Shown: positions 23,946-35,912 of the stretch, in pieces | How the letters are laid out: each line of letters begins with the position of its first letter | Position numbering within the stretch: position 1 is the first letter of the stretch | From: Epiperipatus broadwayi | Taxonomy: Eukaryota; Onychophora; Udeonychophora; Euonychophora; Peripatidae | Direction of reading: 5' to 3' | Assembly (NCBI GenBank): GCA_028023455.1 | Contig: JAQFVV010012979.1 | Coordinates: forward strand, 62,001-126,000 | DNA length: 64,000 bases | Position numbers and translations under genes: made by a program | The notes under the pieces: model-generated | The model's input: only the letters and a program-made list of their open reading frames with translations | Told to the model about the DNA's origin: nothing | The model's database searches: none

Positions 23946-26459
23946 TAAGAATAGAAATTAACATAAGTTAGAATAGATTGTTAGAATTTTTAAAAAAAGT
24001 CATGTAAATCTTTTTTATTCACAGAATTTACTTTATTGATGGAGAATTTAAAAATAAAAAATGAAATAAACTATAAAAGCTCACCATCTTTAGTTTGTAT
24101 AGTAATTTAATAAATAGAAAAGAAAAATAATTTATTTCTGTTCTTTAAAACCAATTCGACATTTTAGTGCTTATAAACAGACAAAAAAAATAATGATGTG
24201 GGTGAAGGAGAACCATTTTAAAAATTTTTTTGGACTTTGAATTAATACTTTTTTTAATTCTGTGTAGTAAATGAACTGTTCTTTAACAGCTGTATTATTA
24301 CTCTGTGCAGTTTTCCAGACTAAAGATTTAAAGCTAAGGGAAGTATATAAAAAATAATTTAATCGGGCATTTTACTGAAACTTTGGCTTGACTGCTCAAA
24401 CATCACATGACCCACCATGCAAACTAATCATACAATAATTTTTTTAAATGTTTAATTTTCACAGATATAATTTTTTTTATAAACAATGATATTAGATTAA
24501 TGTGTGGAAAATTATCAAATCTTATCTCAGACAAATGTAAATATATGCCCCAAACTTGGAAAAGAGTGTGTTATCAAATTTATATTGTAATAATATTATT
24601 TCCATGTTCGGATTTTTTTTTTTTTCATTGGAAATAAAACATATTTATAAACTTTAAATTCTAATTATAAATGACAGTTAACATTTTATTTTAGGAAGTT
24701 TAATTCAGTAAAGAGAGCAAAGAACTGCCAAATAATTGTTGATCCACCTTATATAAATATTTATTTACATACGTCGATATATAAAGCATAGAAAGTCCTC
24801 TTTTTTTGTAGTCATTAATAAATTATCTTGTTATATCCATGACCTAGAATTAAAATCCAGATACATCGGTTAGGTTTTTAACAATAGATAATTGATTGCA
24901 GCGATCTTTCTCAACTATCCGAAATTTGTCAGCAAATAGGTCTCCCAATATCCTAATCAAAGATATTAAAGAAAATCTCAAGACAAGCTAGGTCAATACG
25001 ATGATTGTAATGTACAACTTTTGCCAGTAGTGACAAGGTGTTATAAACCTATGACCACTTACTCTCAAGATTTAACTTTTAGTATAAATATGCAAACTTT
25101 TGGATGATGGGATAGCACATCTGACATTGAATCCTGTCTGGATAAAACTTGAAAGTTATTCAAATTCCAATGAGTTTTTTTTCCAGGTAGATGGCCTACA
25201 ATTCATCAGATAACAATCCAATATTGATTGGTAAAATAGTGTTTAGTTATTGTTAGTTAGAAAATAAAGCAAAAATAGAAAAACAATCATTTCTTAACCA
25301 CCCACAGTTGGGAAGTTTGTCACATCTCCTTTATTTTTCATCTATGAGAGGTTGGTGAAGTGGTCTTTGTTACGCAGTGTCTATTTAAAACCTATTTCAT
25401 ATACCTACAAATTTGTATATATATATAAATTATTTTTACGGAGATTTATTAATTATCTTAATTAAAGTCAACTGATGTTTCTTTAAAATTTTATTAATAA
25501 TTATTTTAATTGTTCAAATAATTTTATCCATAAAACCTTATGTTTAAGATAAACCACCTGTTCATCTTTTTTTTTTTTTATGGTGAGAATTTATATAAGA
25601 AATAAAAATAATTAAATTTCAGACATTTAAAATTATTTCTAAAAATATATTACGATTGCTCAATTATTAATTTATGCATTCAGAAGATAGTTTTATCACG
25701 GTGATAGTTGACATTTTGTAGCACAAAACTTATAATTACATTTTTTAAAATTAAGTGATAGATAAATTATTAAAGTCAACAAGTCGTGATCAATATTTTT
25801 TCTCTGCATATTTTTAAAATTAATAAGACACGATGGTTTAAAAAAAAAAAGCCGAAAACCTGCTCTTAATAATATCAACATGCAAATCAAGTTTGTTATA
25901 TTTTAATTATATATATTTTTATCTGATCATATACCGTATATACATATGTTTAAGCAATTTGACATAGAGATTAAAGTGCCTTCTGTATATATAGGTTAAA
26001 TATATATTTGTTTAACTAATAAATGGAATGTATCTATGCCAGAACACTTTATGCATAAATCTAAATATCTTTATCAAAGGTGAATATATACATATACGGG
26101 TTGAGTGATCTTAAAAGCAGGTTTGATGACTTCTAGAATGTTTGCTTAAAAGTCATTAAATAAATAATCCAATGATTTATTGCGCAGGAAGTCATACAAA
26201 GTTCAAATACCGGAAATGATACGGCTGAGCTACAATCCATGAATCTTAAATTGTAGAATAATAGAGACTTGACTATTATTATTATAGTTTGTCATTGATT
26301 TCAATCAATTCTTAAGTAATAGTAAGGTAGTATCTCTTCTTTAAGATCAATTATAAAGCAAGATTATTGCCCAATGGCATGGTTTATTTTACTATTTAAA
26401 GATATATCAATTAGTTTTCTTTCAGCGATGTTAAAATAAAACAATGTAACAATAATCAA
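23946..26459. other. Long stretch without recognised genes
   Basis: It contains homopolymer runs at 24608-24625 and 25569-25580. A possible tRNA-like remnant on the minus strand at 26185-26260 (TGTAGCTCAG present, B box poor) is too weak to call. The frame at 25696-25890 minus has no recognisable content. Confidence 0.45.
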
Positions 26460-27224
26460 AAATGGAAACTAAAGTAACAAATGAAAATACATGGAACAGA
26501 AATGAGGGATATACAAAAATAACGGTCTTGTTCTGGGATATACACAAAATGATTTATAGTAAACTACCAAGAGGAAATGTCTAGCAATAGAAATAGAAAA
26601 ATTATATAAAAAAAATTGTTGAGAACAAGAAAAAAGACTATTCTTAAAAAAATCTTTAGATTTCTGCATAATGATGCCCAAGCTATATAAGATTTTAAAC
26701 ACTTTGTAATGAATGTTAGAAAAAAATTGTTAAATGGGATAATGGAATAATTATAGAGCCATAGAGTAAAGAAACTATTAAATTTACTGAGGATGGTGGA
26801 CTGAATGAAGTACTTAAAAGGGTAAAAAATTGAAACAGAAGGGGGATGCATGTTTAGACATAAGAGATGTTGAAGAATCTGGTAGCATGGAGTATTATAA
26901 TTCTGTTGGAATATTGTATGCACGTATCATATGATCCTAGTTTACTTAATGATTTTCAGTAGTAAATCCTCTTTCTCTATTTCCAATTATGTTACTGAAA
27001 AGCATTATGTAAACTGGGCATAAATGTTTTGATGGTTTCATGCCAATTCTGGACAAAAATAAAGATAACTATAATTATTGAAAAACATTATGATACCATG
27101 CTATTAGATGCTAAATTGGTGTCAGATCTATATAATTATTCAAAACATTAAGTTGTGTCAAATTTTTATGCTGGTAACTTAATAGTTTAAAAAAAAAAGT
27201 AAAAGATGGCCACTGTAGAAAAGC

Positions 27225-27400
27225 TGGATTCGATCTAAAAATTCATGTGCCATAGATCCAGATTCAAAACCTCTCACTGATGAAAGCTATAAGATAAAAG
27301 GAGCCTGGGAGTATAGATAGAACAGTACTGGACAGGGAATTATTAAGCACTACCATGTAGCATCTATTAATTATGAAAGCTTATGTTAGGTAGCATAAAT
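27225..27400 (+). mobile_element. Single-arm hammerhead-like element, family D, inside the LINE
   Basis: CTCTCA (27271-27276), CTGATGA (27277-27283), a stem II region, then TGGGAG (27306-27311), which pairs with CTCTCA over six positions. After it, GTATAGATAG...CTGGACAGGGAATTATTAAGCAC follows the order of the family A arm (CACTAGATAGGGATTTTATGCAC). GAAAC is degraded to AAAGG and GUC to CC, so it should be inactive. Only one arm is present. Confidence 0.4.
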
Positions 27401-27802
27401 GTAGTGATAGAAAGAAGATTTGCTATTGGAACATCATAATAATTTAAGTCCAAATAGTTGCAAAAATATATAAGATAAAAAATGTAGAAAGTTAATTAAT
27501 TATAGGTATGTGGTTATAAACTTAGTAGGGTAAATGTGTTTAAAAAAAACTAATTAAACAGTTGAAAAAGTAGCATTCAAACCATAAGAGATTGTTGACA
27601 GTCATTGAATGTATAGAAATTAGTAGAAAAGTAAATAAGTATTTATATATGGTTTTCATAGATAAGAAGTCTATAACTAGCAAATAGTAGTAGATAATGG
27701 TTTACTTTGTTTAATATGGAAATGGATAAAGAATTTAAGATATATTTAGAAAATTCTACTAAAATAGCTATTGTATTTATCAATTAGAAAATATAGCCCT
27801 AT

Positions 27803-28330
27803 TTGGTTTGATGCAATGGTAAAGGGATAGATTCTGGTGCTCAATGGCTATAGATTGAGACCAATTCAATCACTTCTAACTTATGATTTCTTGTGATTTT
27901 CTAAGCCAGGGGTGGGAAAACTTAAAAGTAGCATGATGAACTTTTCTATATTTATTATCTATTGGTTATTGACTTTTTGAGTAATAATTTTTTTAGAATA
28001 AGAGCATGCAAAAATGCATATAGATACTACATTGTTCTACTGCTTGGGTGTTACCAAATCATTTAAGATGCCATCGTATTGAAATAAGATATACAATGAG
28101 GAGTAAAAAGCAAAAAATGCACCCACATACAGAAAGAGCAGTGTCTAACCATCGGTCAACTCAGTTATAGAATTTATAAATATAAATGTAAAAATAAAAA
28201 ATATTTGGAATTCAGGCAACAGTAATCTGATGGTAGAAAGATCTGTAACCCACCATTTACCCACCACTGTTCTAAGCCATTTGAGTATTCTGCATCATTT
28301 TATTAGAAAATATACTAGGTTAAGTTTATA
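27803..28330 (+). mobile_element. Degenerate tRNA-like SINE remnant, split by a hAT element
   Basis: GGTTTGATGCAATGGTA followed by GATTCTGGTGCTCAA matches parts of the SINE at 39886-40065 with an internal deletion. The remainder resumes after the hAT element at 28278. The weak match makes this tentative. Confidence 0.25.
27907..28269. mobile_element. Non-autonomous hAT element, 363 bp
   Basis: The ends are CAGGGGTGGGAAAA and, inverted at the right end, CAGTGGTGGGTAAAT. An exact 8-bp duplication TTCTAAGC lies outside each end (27899-27906 and 28270-28277). CAG...CTG termini with 8-bp duplications are the hallmark of the hAT superfamily. The interior is AT-rich with no transposase frame. It sits within the decayed LINE region, so it inserted later. 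Confidence 0.88.
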
Positions 28331-29370
28331 TTAATGAAGGATTGAGATGGATCTGGGAAGACGTCTTGAAATATCTTCAACCAATGATAATGAATGGTAT
28401 GCTTTATGTAATCTTTTCTTTATGAATGACATTTTCATGCTTGCAAAGGATAGAGAAATCACAGAATTATTTTTAAAAACTCGTCAAGATAGCTTAAACA
28501 AAAAGGAGTACAATTTTGTGGAGAAAGTCAAAAAGTACTAAGTTTCAGAGAAAAAGGAAAAAACAAGACTTTAGGGGAATTAAGTAAGAAATAAAAAAAA
28601 ATTATTTGAATGATTGGAAAATAAAAGCAATAACTAAAGCAATTATTAAAAAAGGATTACTGAAGAAATTAACATTATTCTCATATAATAGTTGTGGTGT
28701 AAAAAGAATTGCATGGAAGAAAGTTTATACAGTGTTATTTTCTAAAATAAACTTATCTAGAAAGAATTCAAACAGTAATAGGAAGATGTGCTTTGGATAA
28801 GAATTAAAATAAGATAGTCATTTTTTTTTTACATGAAAAATACAAATTGCAAATTGAACTGATTGCTTATGGCAACCTGTTCACTGAAACAGAATTAACT
28901 AAAATAGTCTAATTGGATTTCTAAATAAGCACAAACAATTAGCTAGATAAAAGAATAGTATAGTGCATTTGAAACTGACCAACAAATTTAAATAAATCTT
29001 TTTTAATAAAAATTGAAATGAATATATTGTGAAACTTAATAATTGCTACATAATGAAGACTGTGATAAAAGAATATTATATTAATAAATGGCAGAGAGAG
29101 AATGGAAGTAAATGAGCAAGTAAGAAAAGTTTTTATTTTGTGGTAAACAAAATAAAAAGTAGTGTCTCTACAGCTTGATCCGGGGATTTGACACAACATA
29201 ATGTGTGTGTGTGTGTGCATTGAAATGAGTGGCATGTATTTTAATATGGTTTGCAAAGAAAAGTTTATTACTAGAATGTGAATATTTACAGTCAGAAAGT
29301 ATGAAAATGTTAATTTTATGGGAGAAAAAGTATAAAAACAGTGGATGTACAAAAGATAGAAAGAGGCGCT

Positions 29371-30797
29371 GATTTTTACATTAGAAGTGGATAATGATAC
29401 AGATCGTTTTAAACTTAAAATGGATTTAAAATTTTAGAAGCTATAAAAGGTATAAAATAATAAAGGAAATATGATGGCTTAAATGTTTATTTATCGGTCA
29501 GAAGTTATTGACATCGATAAGAAAGTCATGTTTCATTGCATAGGTTAACTTTTTTAAAGCTACCAATCTAATTTTTTTATTAATAACTAGCATTTTCTTA
29601 ACTATGTTATAACTATATAATATTTTCATTAAATTACAGAATTCTTAAACTATTATTAATAATTCTTTATGTTTCTATAATTGCACATTTGCCAGACAAT
29701 ACTGAAATCCAGCCTACTAAAAAGTGATTTGTCAGAGTTTTGTGATAAAAACAGATATCCTTGGTGAAGATCATTAGAGAACAAAAAATAGTAGAATAAA
29801 GAAGACATCTTCAAACTTGAAAAATTGACATGTTAGATCCCAATTATACTAACAGTGGATTTGAGGAAGAGGAGTTATATAATATTATAATTGATGGCAT
29901 TTCATAAAGTAATATTTGAATGTAATTTTTTGCTTATATCATTTTTATATCAATAATCTGAATATGGAATAATCATAGGAATGATTAAGCTGTTATTTAT
30001 ATTTATTTATCACCTTATGGGATGCTATCAATTATAATTTCTTCTTTTCTCTCTCCCCTATATATATATATATATTTTCAATTCACTGTCTTAAGAGCAT
30101 TTTTGATGACAAATTTTTATATCATATACAGACTTCTTTAAATGTTCAATGACTGTTTTTAGCAATATAATAATAATAACACACACATATACAATGATGA
30201 TAGTGAAGTCTATATTGATATATAATAAAAAGAAGAAACTCCCAAATAAAGAAATATGAGTTTTCAAACTCAGATTTCTTTTTCTGTCATCATGGTAAAT
30301 TTAATATTTTATATATAAGCATTTTTAAACATTTTACTAGAAATGATTGAATAAGAATGTGGCCACAGCTTCTGCCATATATGTGTCAAACAAATGAGAA
30401 TTTTAGACAGATTGAGTAAGTTAAATTATTAGTTTAATTTTCAGCAAATTTCAATTAAGTACATAACTGTTACACACATCGGTAAAGCACCCATTTAAAG
30501 TTGGGTATTATAGGTCTACCCATTAGGGCCACTGTAGTTTCTTATTTTTTACTATTCCAATTCTCCCTCTATATCCCACTTATATACCCAACTTCTGTAA
30601 TTCAAACAAAACATCTCTAATTCCATAAATACCTCTCCTTATATGGTCTGCTAACTGAGCCCTTCACTAGTCCCAATGGGTTTTGATTCATTTCCAAATT
30701 TACCTTATATGGTGAGATATTTTGGTGGTAAATTTTACTTAAACCTCCACACCATATATGGTTATTTTGTACATGTCATCATTGGATTAGATCTATA
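29371..30797. other. No recognised feature
   Basis: AT-rich, with an AT run at 30058-30074. The stretch 30480-30660 is slightly less AT-rich and non-coding. Confidence 0.45.
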
Positions 30798-30893
30798 ATT
30801 ATTTAGTTAGATAATTCTAATATTCTCTAGTTATACAATTCCAATATTATTTAGTTATACACTTTTAATATTATTTAGTCATACAATTCTATA
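30798..30893. repeat. 24-bp minisatellite, four units
   Basis: Four consecutive 24-base units (starts 30798, 30822, 30846, 30870) follow the pattern ATTATTTAGTTATACAATTC plus TAAT, with two to five differences each. Confidence 0.8.
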
Positions 30894-31389
30894 CTTATTT
30901 AATTTGTCTGTGACACTTACAGCTTGAATCCTATAAATATAGAATGTTTGGAGCATAATGATATAAATCACAAGGTTAAAGAAACATGTCATATCATTCA
31001 TAACTCCCATGCTATCAATGAAAAAGATTCCAGTGTTTTATTATCTAAGAAATAAAATATTTAAAATTATAGATTTACGTAACGAAATTCAAATACAGCA
31101 GTTGCTGCTACTAAACGAGAATGCCACTAATCTGACCATACAGATTAAAAGCAAGGTCAGCAAATTAAAGATTATAATAGAATGTTGAATTTATGTTTTA
31201 ATTAATCTTTTCTGGTAAAACGTTTAAAAATGCTTATATATAGAATTACAAATAGAATTTTAAAAAAAGAATAAACACTCTTCAAATTAAATTTATATTT
31301 TGATTTTTTTTTTTTTTCATCTCCAGGTACATTCATGTGCATATGATATCAAAGTAATTCCATAAAAATAAATTATAAACATTCCACAA
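30894..31389. other. No recognised feature
   Basis: AT-rich with a T run at 31304-31317. Confidence 0.5.
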
Positions 31390-31400
31390 ATAAAGTTTAA

Positions 31401-31507
31401 TTTTTTTTTTCTCATGTGTCAAAGCATTGGCCGGGAAGCGAACCTGCAAACCTGAGACAACTCCTTGTAAGGCAGTTGTGTTGACCACTCGACCACCAAT
31501 GCTTGAC
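31401..31507 (-). mobile_element. tRNA-derived SINE
   Basis: It is flanked by the perfect duplication ATAAAGTTTAA (31390-31400 and 31509-31519). On the minus strand it starts GTCAAGCATTGG, has GGTCGAGTGGTCAACAC (A box), CTGCCTTACAAGG, then AGGTTCGCTTCCCGG (B box), and ends GACACATGAG plus ten A. An extra AGGTTTGC lies before the T arm, so the variable region is longer than in the 39.45-kb copy. Confidence 0.9.
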
Positions 31508-31519
31508 GATAAAGTTTAA

Positions 31520-32126
31520 ATTTTGAAATTTTAATTAGCTCTATAATCTTTCATGATACTTCCTTCATTGATGGCTTATTGCATCATGTTAAATATTTTA
31601 ATGCTGCCACAATAAAAACCAAATAGTAACTTTTTTATCTCTTTGGAATAGTTCCAACTTATTACAAACAGTGTTTGGATATTTTCTGAGATTGTTATTA
31701 TACATAAATCAATGCCTGAAGTACAGTGAACAAAGAAAAGATGTGTGGTTGTGTTTCAGTGTCTTTATGACAAAATAAGCAATGGGTTTCTGAATTCATA
31801 TAGAGACTTTTATATCTATAAAAATGTAATGAGAATAATGGTTCTATATTTAATTTAAAAGGAAAATAAAAATTCATGTGTCCAGAAACTGAATTTTGAA
31901 ATAAGTTGTTCATCGTTTATGTTTAACATTAGTTTTCCTTCATCATTGAAAGGAGAATAAAGCAAGTAATAAATCTCCCAATCATAATGCCTGTTCTTTA
32001 GAGAGCAAAAGTGAAAGTTGGAATGAATTATAAAGAAGTAAATAGGGATATTTACTGTTGGCAGTATGTTGAATAATAGAAAACTTAATCCCATCTGTGT
32101 TCTGAATTATTTTCAAATCTAAAAGT
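31520..32126. other. No recognised feature
   Basis: Minus-strand frames at 31698-31913 and 31855-32094 overlap in different phases and carry no recognisable domain. Confidence 0.45.
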
Positions 32127-32359
32127 AAATGCATTTTGGAAATTATTTACATGTTTTGTGCCTGTAAGTTCAAAAGGAATAATATAAATATTTATGTTAT
32201 TTGAGAAATGAGTAGGACATCGGACAATGAATGTGTCAGACATTGGGCAATGAATTCATTGCCCAATGTCTTACACATTTCTCAAATAACATAAATATTT
32301 ATATTATTCCTTTTGAACGTAAAGGCACAAGACATGTAAATGACTTCCAAGATGCATTT
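32127..32359. repeat. Long near-perfect palindrome
   Basis: The sequence folds back on itself around GAATTC at 32252-32257. Arms run 32127-32254 and 32255-32359. The inner stretch around TTGGGCAATGAATTCATTGC is perfect, and a further run of about 38 bases (GAGAAAT... to ...TTGAAC) is also identical. The left arm has about 20 extra bases (32211-32230). There is no loop. The arms do not match any other repeat in the window. The frame at 32231-32491 crosses the palindrome and is not taken as a gene. Confidence 0.85.
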
Positions 32360-33900
32360 AGGTATGACTATGTTTTATTAGTTGGTCCAAATCATTACAT
32401 ACCACAAAGTCTATTGTTGTTATTTTTGGCTTATCTAATAACAATATTTCAATTTAGTGGTGTCACTTTATCAAAAGCGTTCGTAGGATAATTGTTGTCT
32501 TCAAACAACTTTATTATTAAACATTTATATTCAAGGTTAGAAAGTATTAAGTTTCTTTAACACAGATATATACTTTAATTTTATATTCAAGATTAAATCT
32601 ATCTATTAATTCTTAGTAATGCATTACTATTTCTTTAATCCACATTATGACACTCTTTTTACTTATGCCCTAAGTCATATGTTTATCAGACAATATGTTT
32701 AAATGCAGGGGAGGGGGGGATCCTAAACTAACCTGGAATATAAAATAAGTTCCAAGTATTTATCCAACATATTTAATGAAAAGTGATTTTATACTTTTTT
32801 TTTATAAAAAAAAAATTAATTAGCTTTGTTCATATGCGTATCTCTTTATTATATTTTAATGTTCTTTCTGCAGTTTAAGGTCAGGTTAAAAATTAAATAA
32901 TAAAGATTAAAACCAAACTATCACTGTCTAAGTCCAAAGACTTTTTTTTTATCACTGACCTGAGTTTTCTTTGCCGGAAGAGTTTTAACAATCTACAAAC
33001 CTGCTCTCCTTTGATTTCACTGTTATACGTTTCTGAAAGCTTTTTAAATAAAAAAATAATTTTTATATTTTGCTTGGTATTTATTTCTAAATCACTTATT
33101 TTTTACTTTAATATTATTTGTTTTTCGACATATCTTTTTTACTACAGTCATATTATTGATTCTTTCTTTAAAATATATATATATAACCTTTCAATGTAAA
33201 TTATTCTGTTTCTTTAATTAATTTACATAACTATTTGTGTAATTTCGTTCGTTTTTTATATACATGTATATAAAAAAAAAACACACATTTTAAAAGTTTC
33301 TAGTATTTTTTAATGACAGCATATATTCGTGTTTAAAAATATTAAAATTTGGTACTACTACTAAACTTACGGTTTATTTCTCAACCATTTTAATTTCTAT
33401 TTTAAATTTGACATTGGAACCCTTTGTCAATATACTTGATTTTCTTGACAAAATAATTATTAGGTAAAATTTAAATTGATGATGACAATTCTGTGAGAAC
33501 CTGTTTACATATATGTGCATGTATAATAGCAGATAATTACATTTTTCTTAAGTGTTATTAATAAGCCAATGTCATTAAAATAATATTATCTTAAAAAAAA
33601 AAAAAGGAAAATCAAATTATTTAATTTTAAAATATGTATTTGTTTTATTATACATGAAGATGTGCTCGTGATTAATATTTATGAATAAATATTATGAACA
33701 CACAAACATTTATATCTGTACGTAACGTTTAATATATTTATCAAAATTCAAAACTTATGGGTATATAATTGTGTAGACTTATTATTTAAAAGTTTTTCGA
33801 TATTTATTGATGAACATGAAATTGTAGTGATTAAATTTTTTTTTTTAAACGAGTTACTTTTTCCGTAATCTATTTTTATTAAATTTAAATTTAATGTGAA
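32360..33900. other. No recognised feature
   Basis: AT-rich, with a G run at 32709-32719 and A runs near 33272 and 33594. No coding signal. Confidence 0.5.
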
Positions 33901-33913
33901 CCCCCCCCCCCCC
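33901..33913. repeat. Poly(C) tract, 13 bases
   Basis: A pure run of 13 C in otherwise very AT-rich sequence. Such a run is prone to length errors in assembly. Confidence 0.95.
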
Positions 33914-34026
33914 ATATTTAAATATGCAATAGAGTAATAAAAGTTATATTCTAATGAATAAAAATACATACTAAACACAGGTATATAATAAGCCTGTGTG
34001 TTTCCGTTATTATATAGTAGAGATGT

Positions 34027-34425
34027 CAGCCCATCCCTTGTATATGTATTAAATGGATTATGTCCTGTATATGAGGGGTCATATTGATCTTAGGTCAACA
34101 TGGGTGTGACAAGAATCTGGGCCTCAGGGTGGCCTTTGAGTATTCCATCATCAGATTTTCAATTGGATGGAAGGTTGAAGAGTTGGAGTGTGGAGTAGAT
34201 TGAAGCCTGTCAATTAAAGTATGAGGATTGGCTATCTTAATATATATCTGAGCACTTATAGCATATATATGTAGAGATGGTAATCTGGACCAACTGATGA
34301 TTGTTGGTTTAGCATAAAATATGTATATTGGTGATTATTTATCTTTTCAACATATATGTGTTCAAGTGTATCGTGTTATGAGATAGTGTGGAGAGTAGTG
34401 GGTCATGTGAAAATCTGTGCTCATA
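34027..34425 (+). mobile_element. Repeat family S, solo copy
   Basis: It matches the units of the 46.8-48.4-kb array: CCATCATCAGATTTTCAAT, GGCTATCTTAATATA, TGGACCAACTGATGA, then AATATGTATATTGG. The 3' tRNA-like part found in the array is degraded here. Other solo copies lie at 41033-41345 and 59890-60235. Confidence 0.65.
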
Positions 34426-34999
34426 TACACTATAATTGACTTGTTATTGTTTTTTTTAAAAAAATCGTTATACGAGAACATCTTACTATTCTAAAGTAAA
34501 TTTTTTTATATGAAATTAGAAATTACAGTTTAAATGGATTATTGTTTTATATTGGTAAATAAATAATACAAGGTATGGATTTATCTTGGTAAAGAAATCA
34601 TACATATTTTTATATTGTCATTCTATTTAAATTATGCATTGAGTATATAATGAGAGAAACCAGATTGGATTTAGGCAAATATGAATTAAGATTGATAGAA
34701 TAAATACCAACAGTCTTTTCATGCCTTTATACTTATAATTGAACATAAACAACTTGAGCCTGATAGAAAAATTAAAAAAATAAAAAAGTCACCTTAGGTA
34801 AATATAAAAAAAAAGTAAACATTATAAAATTATGAGCAACAACTTATGGCCATCATTGATACTTTTAGCTTTTTAAGAATTTAGTCATCAACAAAAGATC
34901 TAGAAGTCAAGATATCATTACTAGATGATATTGCAAATATTTATAATAATTGCAAGGAAATCGAGTCATATATCATGTGACTTAATTTAATAAGCTTGT
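34426..34999. other. No recognised feature
   Basis: AT-rich, non-coding. Confidence 0.5.
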
Positions 35000-35119
35000 A
35001 TTATAAATGTTATATAATGAGCATATCAATAGCTCTTAACAAACCAGTCTGGGAATAGGATTGTTCTGAAAAACTTGTTAAGAGCTATTGGCACACTCAT
35101 TATATAAAATATTTATAAT
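35000..35119. mobile_element. Short hairpin of family B outer ends
   Basis: Arms of about 45 bases face each other (ATTATAAATG...CTCTTAACAA and its inverse). They share CCAATAGCTCTTAA with the outer ends of the family B element at 23.3 kb. The middle has CCAGTCTGGGAATAGGA. The element is a deletion product or a minimal foldback. Confidence 0.55.
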
Positions 35120-35143
35120 GAAAATTCTGAAAGATAAGAATTG

Positions 35144-35230
35144 TTTTTTTTTCTCGAACCCACAACCATCTGCAAACAACTACTTGCTTGCAAGGTAGCT
35201 GCAATGATCTGTCGTCTAACAACACTTGGC
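35144..35230 (-). mobile_element. 3'-truncated tRNA-derived SINE
   Basis: It is flanked by the perfect duplication AAGATAAGAATTG (35131-35143 and 35231-35243). It belongs to the same subfamily as 8179-8292. Its A tail starts directly after GTGGGTTCGAG, inside the T arm, so the last ~25 bases of the unit are missing although the insertion is complete at both ends. Reverse transcription must have primed on, or joined to, an internal position. Confidence 0.85.
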
Positions 35231-35243
35231 AAGATAAGAATTG

Positions 35244-35900
35244 TTTAAGCCATAGTATTATCTATTTTTTATTTATCTAATTTAATTTATGTTGTTTTTG
35301 CAGTAATGTAATATTCTATCAGACACTTCAATATAAATTCTCTTAATTATAATTTCAAGTCCTTTTAAAAAAATTCTAAATCTTTCAGTTGCTGATAACA
35401 AAACTAACTTATTAGATTCTTTTTTCTATATTATAAAATATATAAAAAGAAAAAAAAAGAAGTGAAAAGTTGCTGTATATAATTATATTATAAAAAATTA
35501 TTATTTAGTTTTTTTTGTTCACTTTGAACATGATAATCTGGAAAGTTGTTCTTTAGTTTTGAACATGAACTCTTAAAAATAAATACATGATCCTCAAAAA
35601 CTTTGAACAATTACAAGTTAATTTTGACTTTTAATCTCCACATGTCATAAGATAACTATAACAAATATTTATATGTTTGATATAATATTGATATATTAAC
35701 AGTATATTAAATTTTTTAAGATTAACTTCAGTACTTTTAATAGTCATTTTGGAAATTCTAGATGAAAGTTTAATCTATACAATTTTCAGTTGGTGTTTAT
35801 AATTTAATATATAATCCACATTATATATTTTGACTGTCTATTTAAATATCTAAAGTGATACGCATTCTGAAAATGCAATTTTATTACCAGTACTTTAAAA
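35244..35900. other. No recognised feature
   Basis: AT-rich, non-coding. Confidence 0.5.
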
Positions 35901-35912
35901 TGATTATATTTT

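Larger units (their letters stand above)
26460..29370 (+). pseudogene. Decayed LINE, same family as the 53-55 kb copy
   Basis: The plus strand is A-rich and gives broken protein in LINE order. RT block: KVNKYLYMVFIDKK near 27620-27680, against KQLYMSYIDIEKAYYRV in the 53-kb copy. Active-site block: LFFMNDIFMLAKDRE near 28407-28460, where the catalytic FADD-type box has become FMND. Post-RT block: FSYNSCGVKRIAWKKVYTVL at 28677-28736, against FSYNKYDVARIIWKGVAVAG. It is interrupted by a hammerhead-like element (about 27225-27400), a SINE-like piece and a hAT element (27907-28269). Everything is full of stops, so the copy is old. The minus-strand frames at 26469-26923 and 28939-29352 are antisense shadows of the A-rich coding remnant. 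The limits, especially before 27.4 kb, are uncertain. Confidence 0.6.

Noticed and set aside
26185-26260. tRNA-like SINE on the minus strand
   Set aside because: TGTAGCTCAG resembles an A box, but the B box is poor and neither stems nor tail are convincing.
26469-26923. Two overlapping minus-strand frames of 77 and 119 codons
   Set aside because: They lie antisense to the A-rich remnant of the plus-strand LINE. Composition (F, L, Y, S) is what an A-rich opposite strand produces.
28939-29352. Minus-strand frame of 137 codons
   Set aside because: Antisense to the distal part of the same decayed LINE; no domain.
30798-30893. CRISPR-like array
   Set aside because: Four adjacent 24-bp units without spacers form a minisatellite in a eukaryotic context.
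32231-32491. 86-codon plus-strand frame as a gene
   Set aside because: It starts inside the palindrome and has no recognisable domain.
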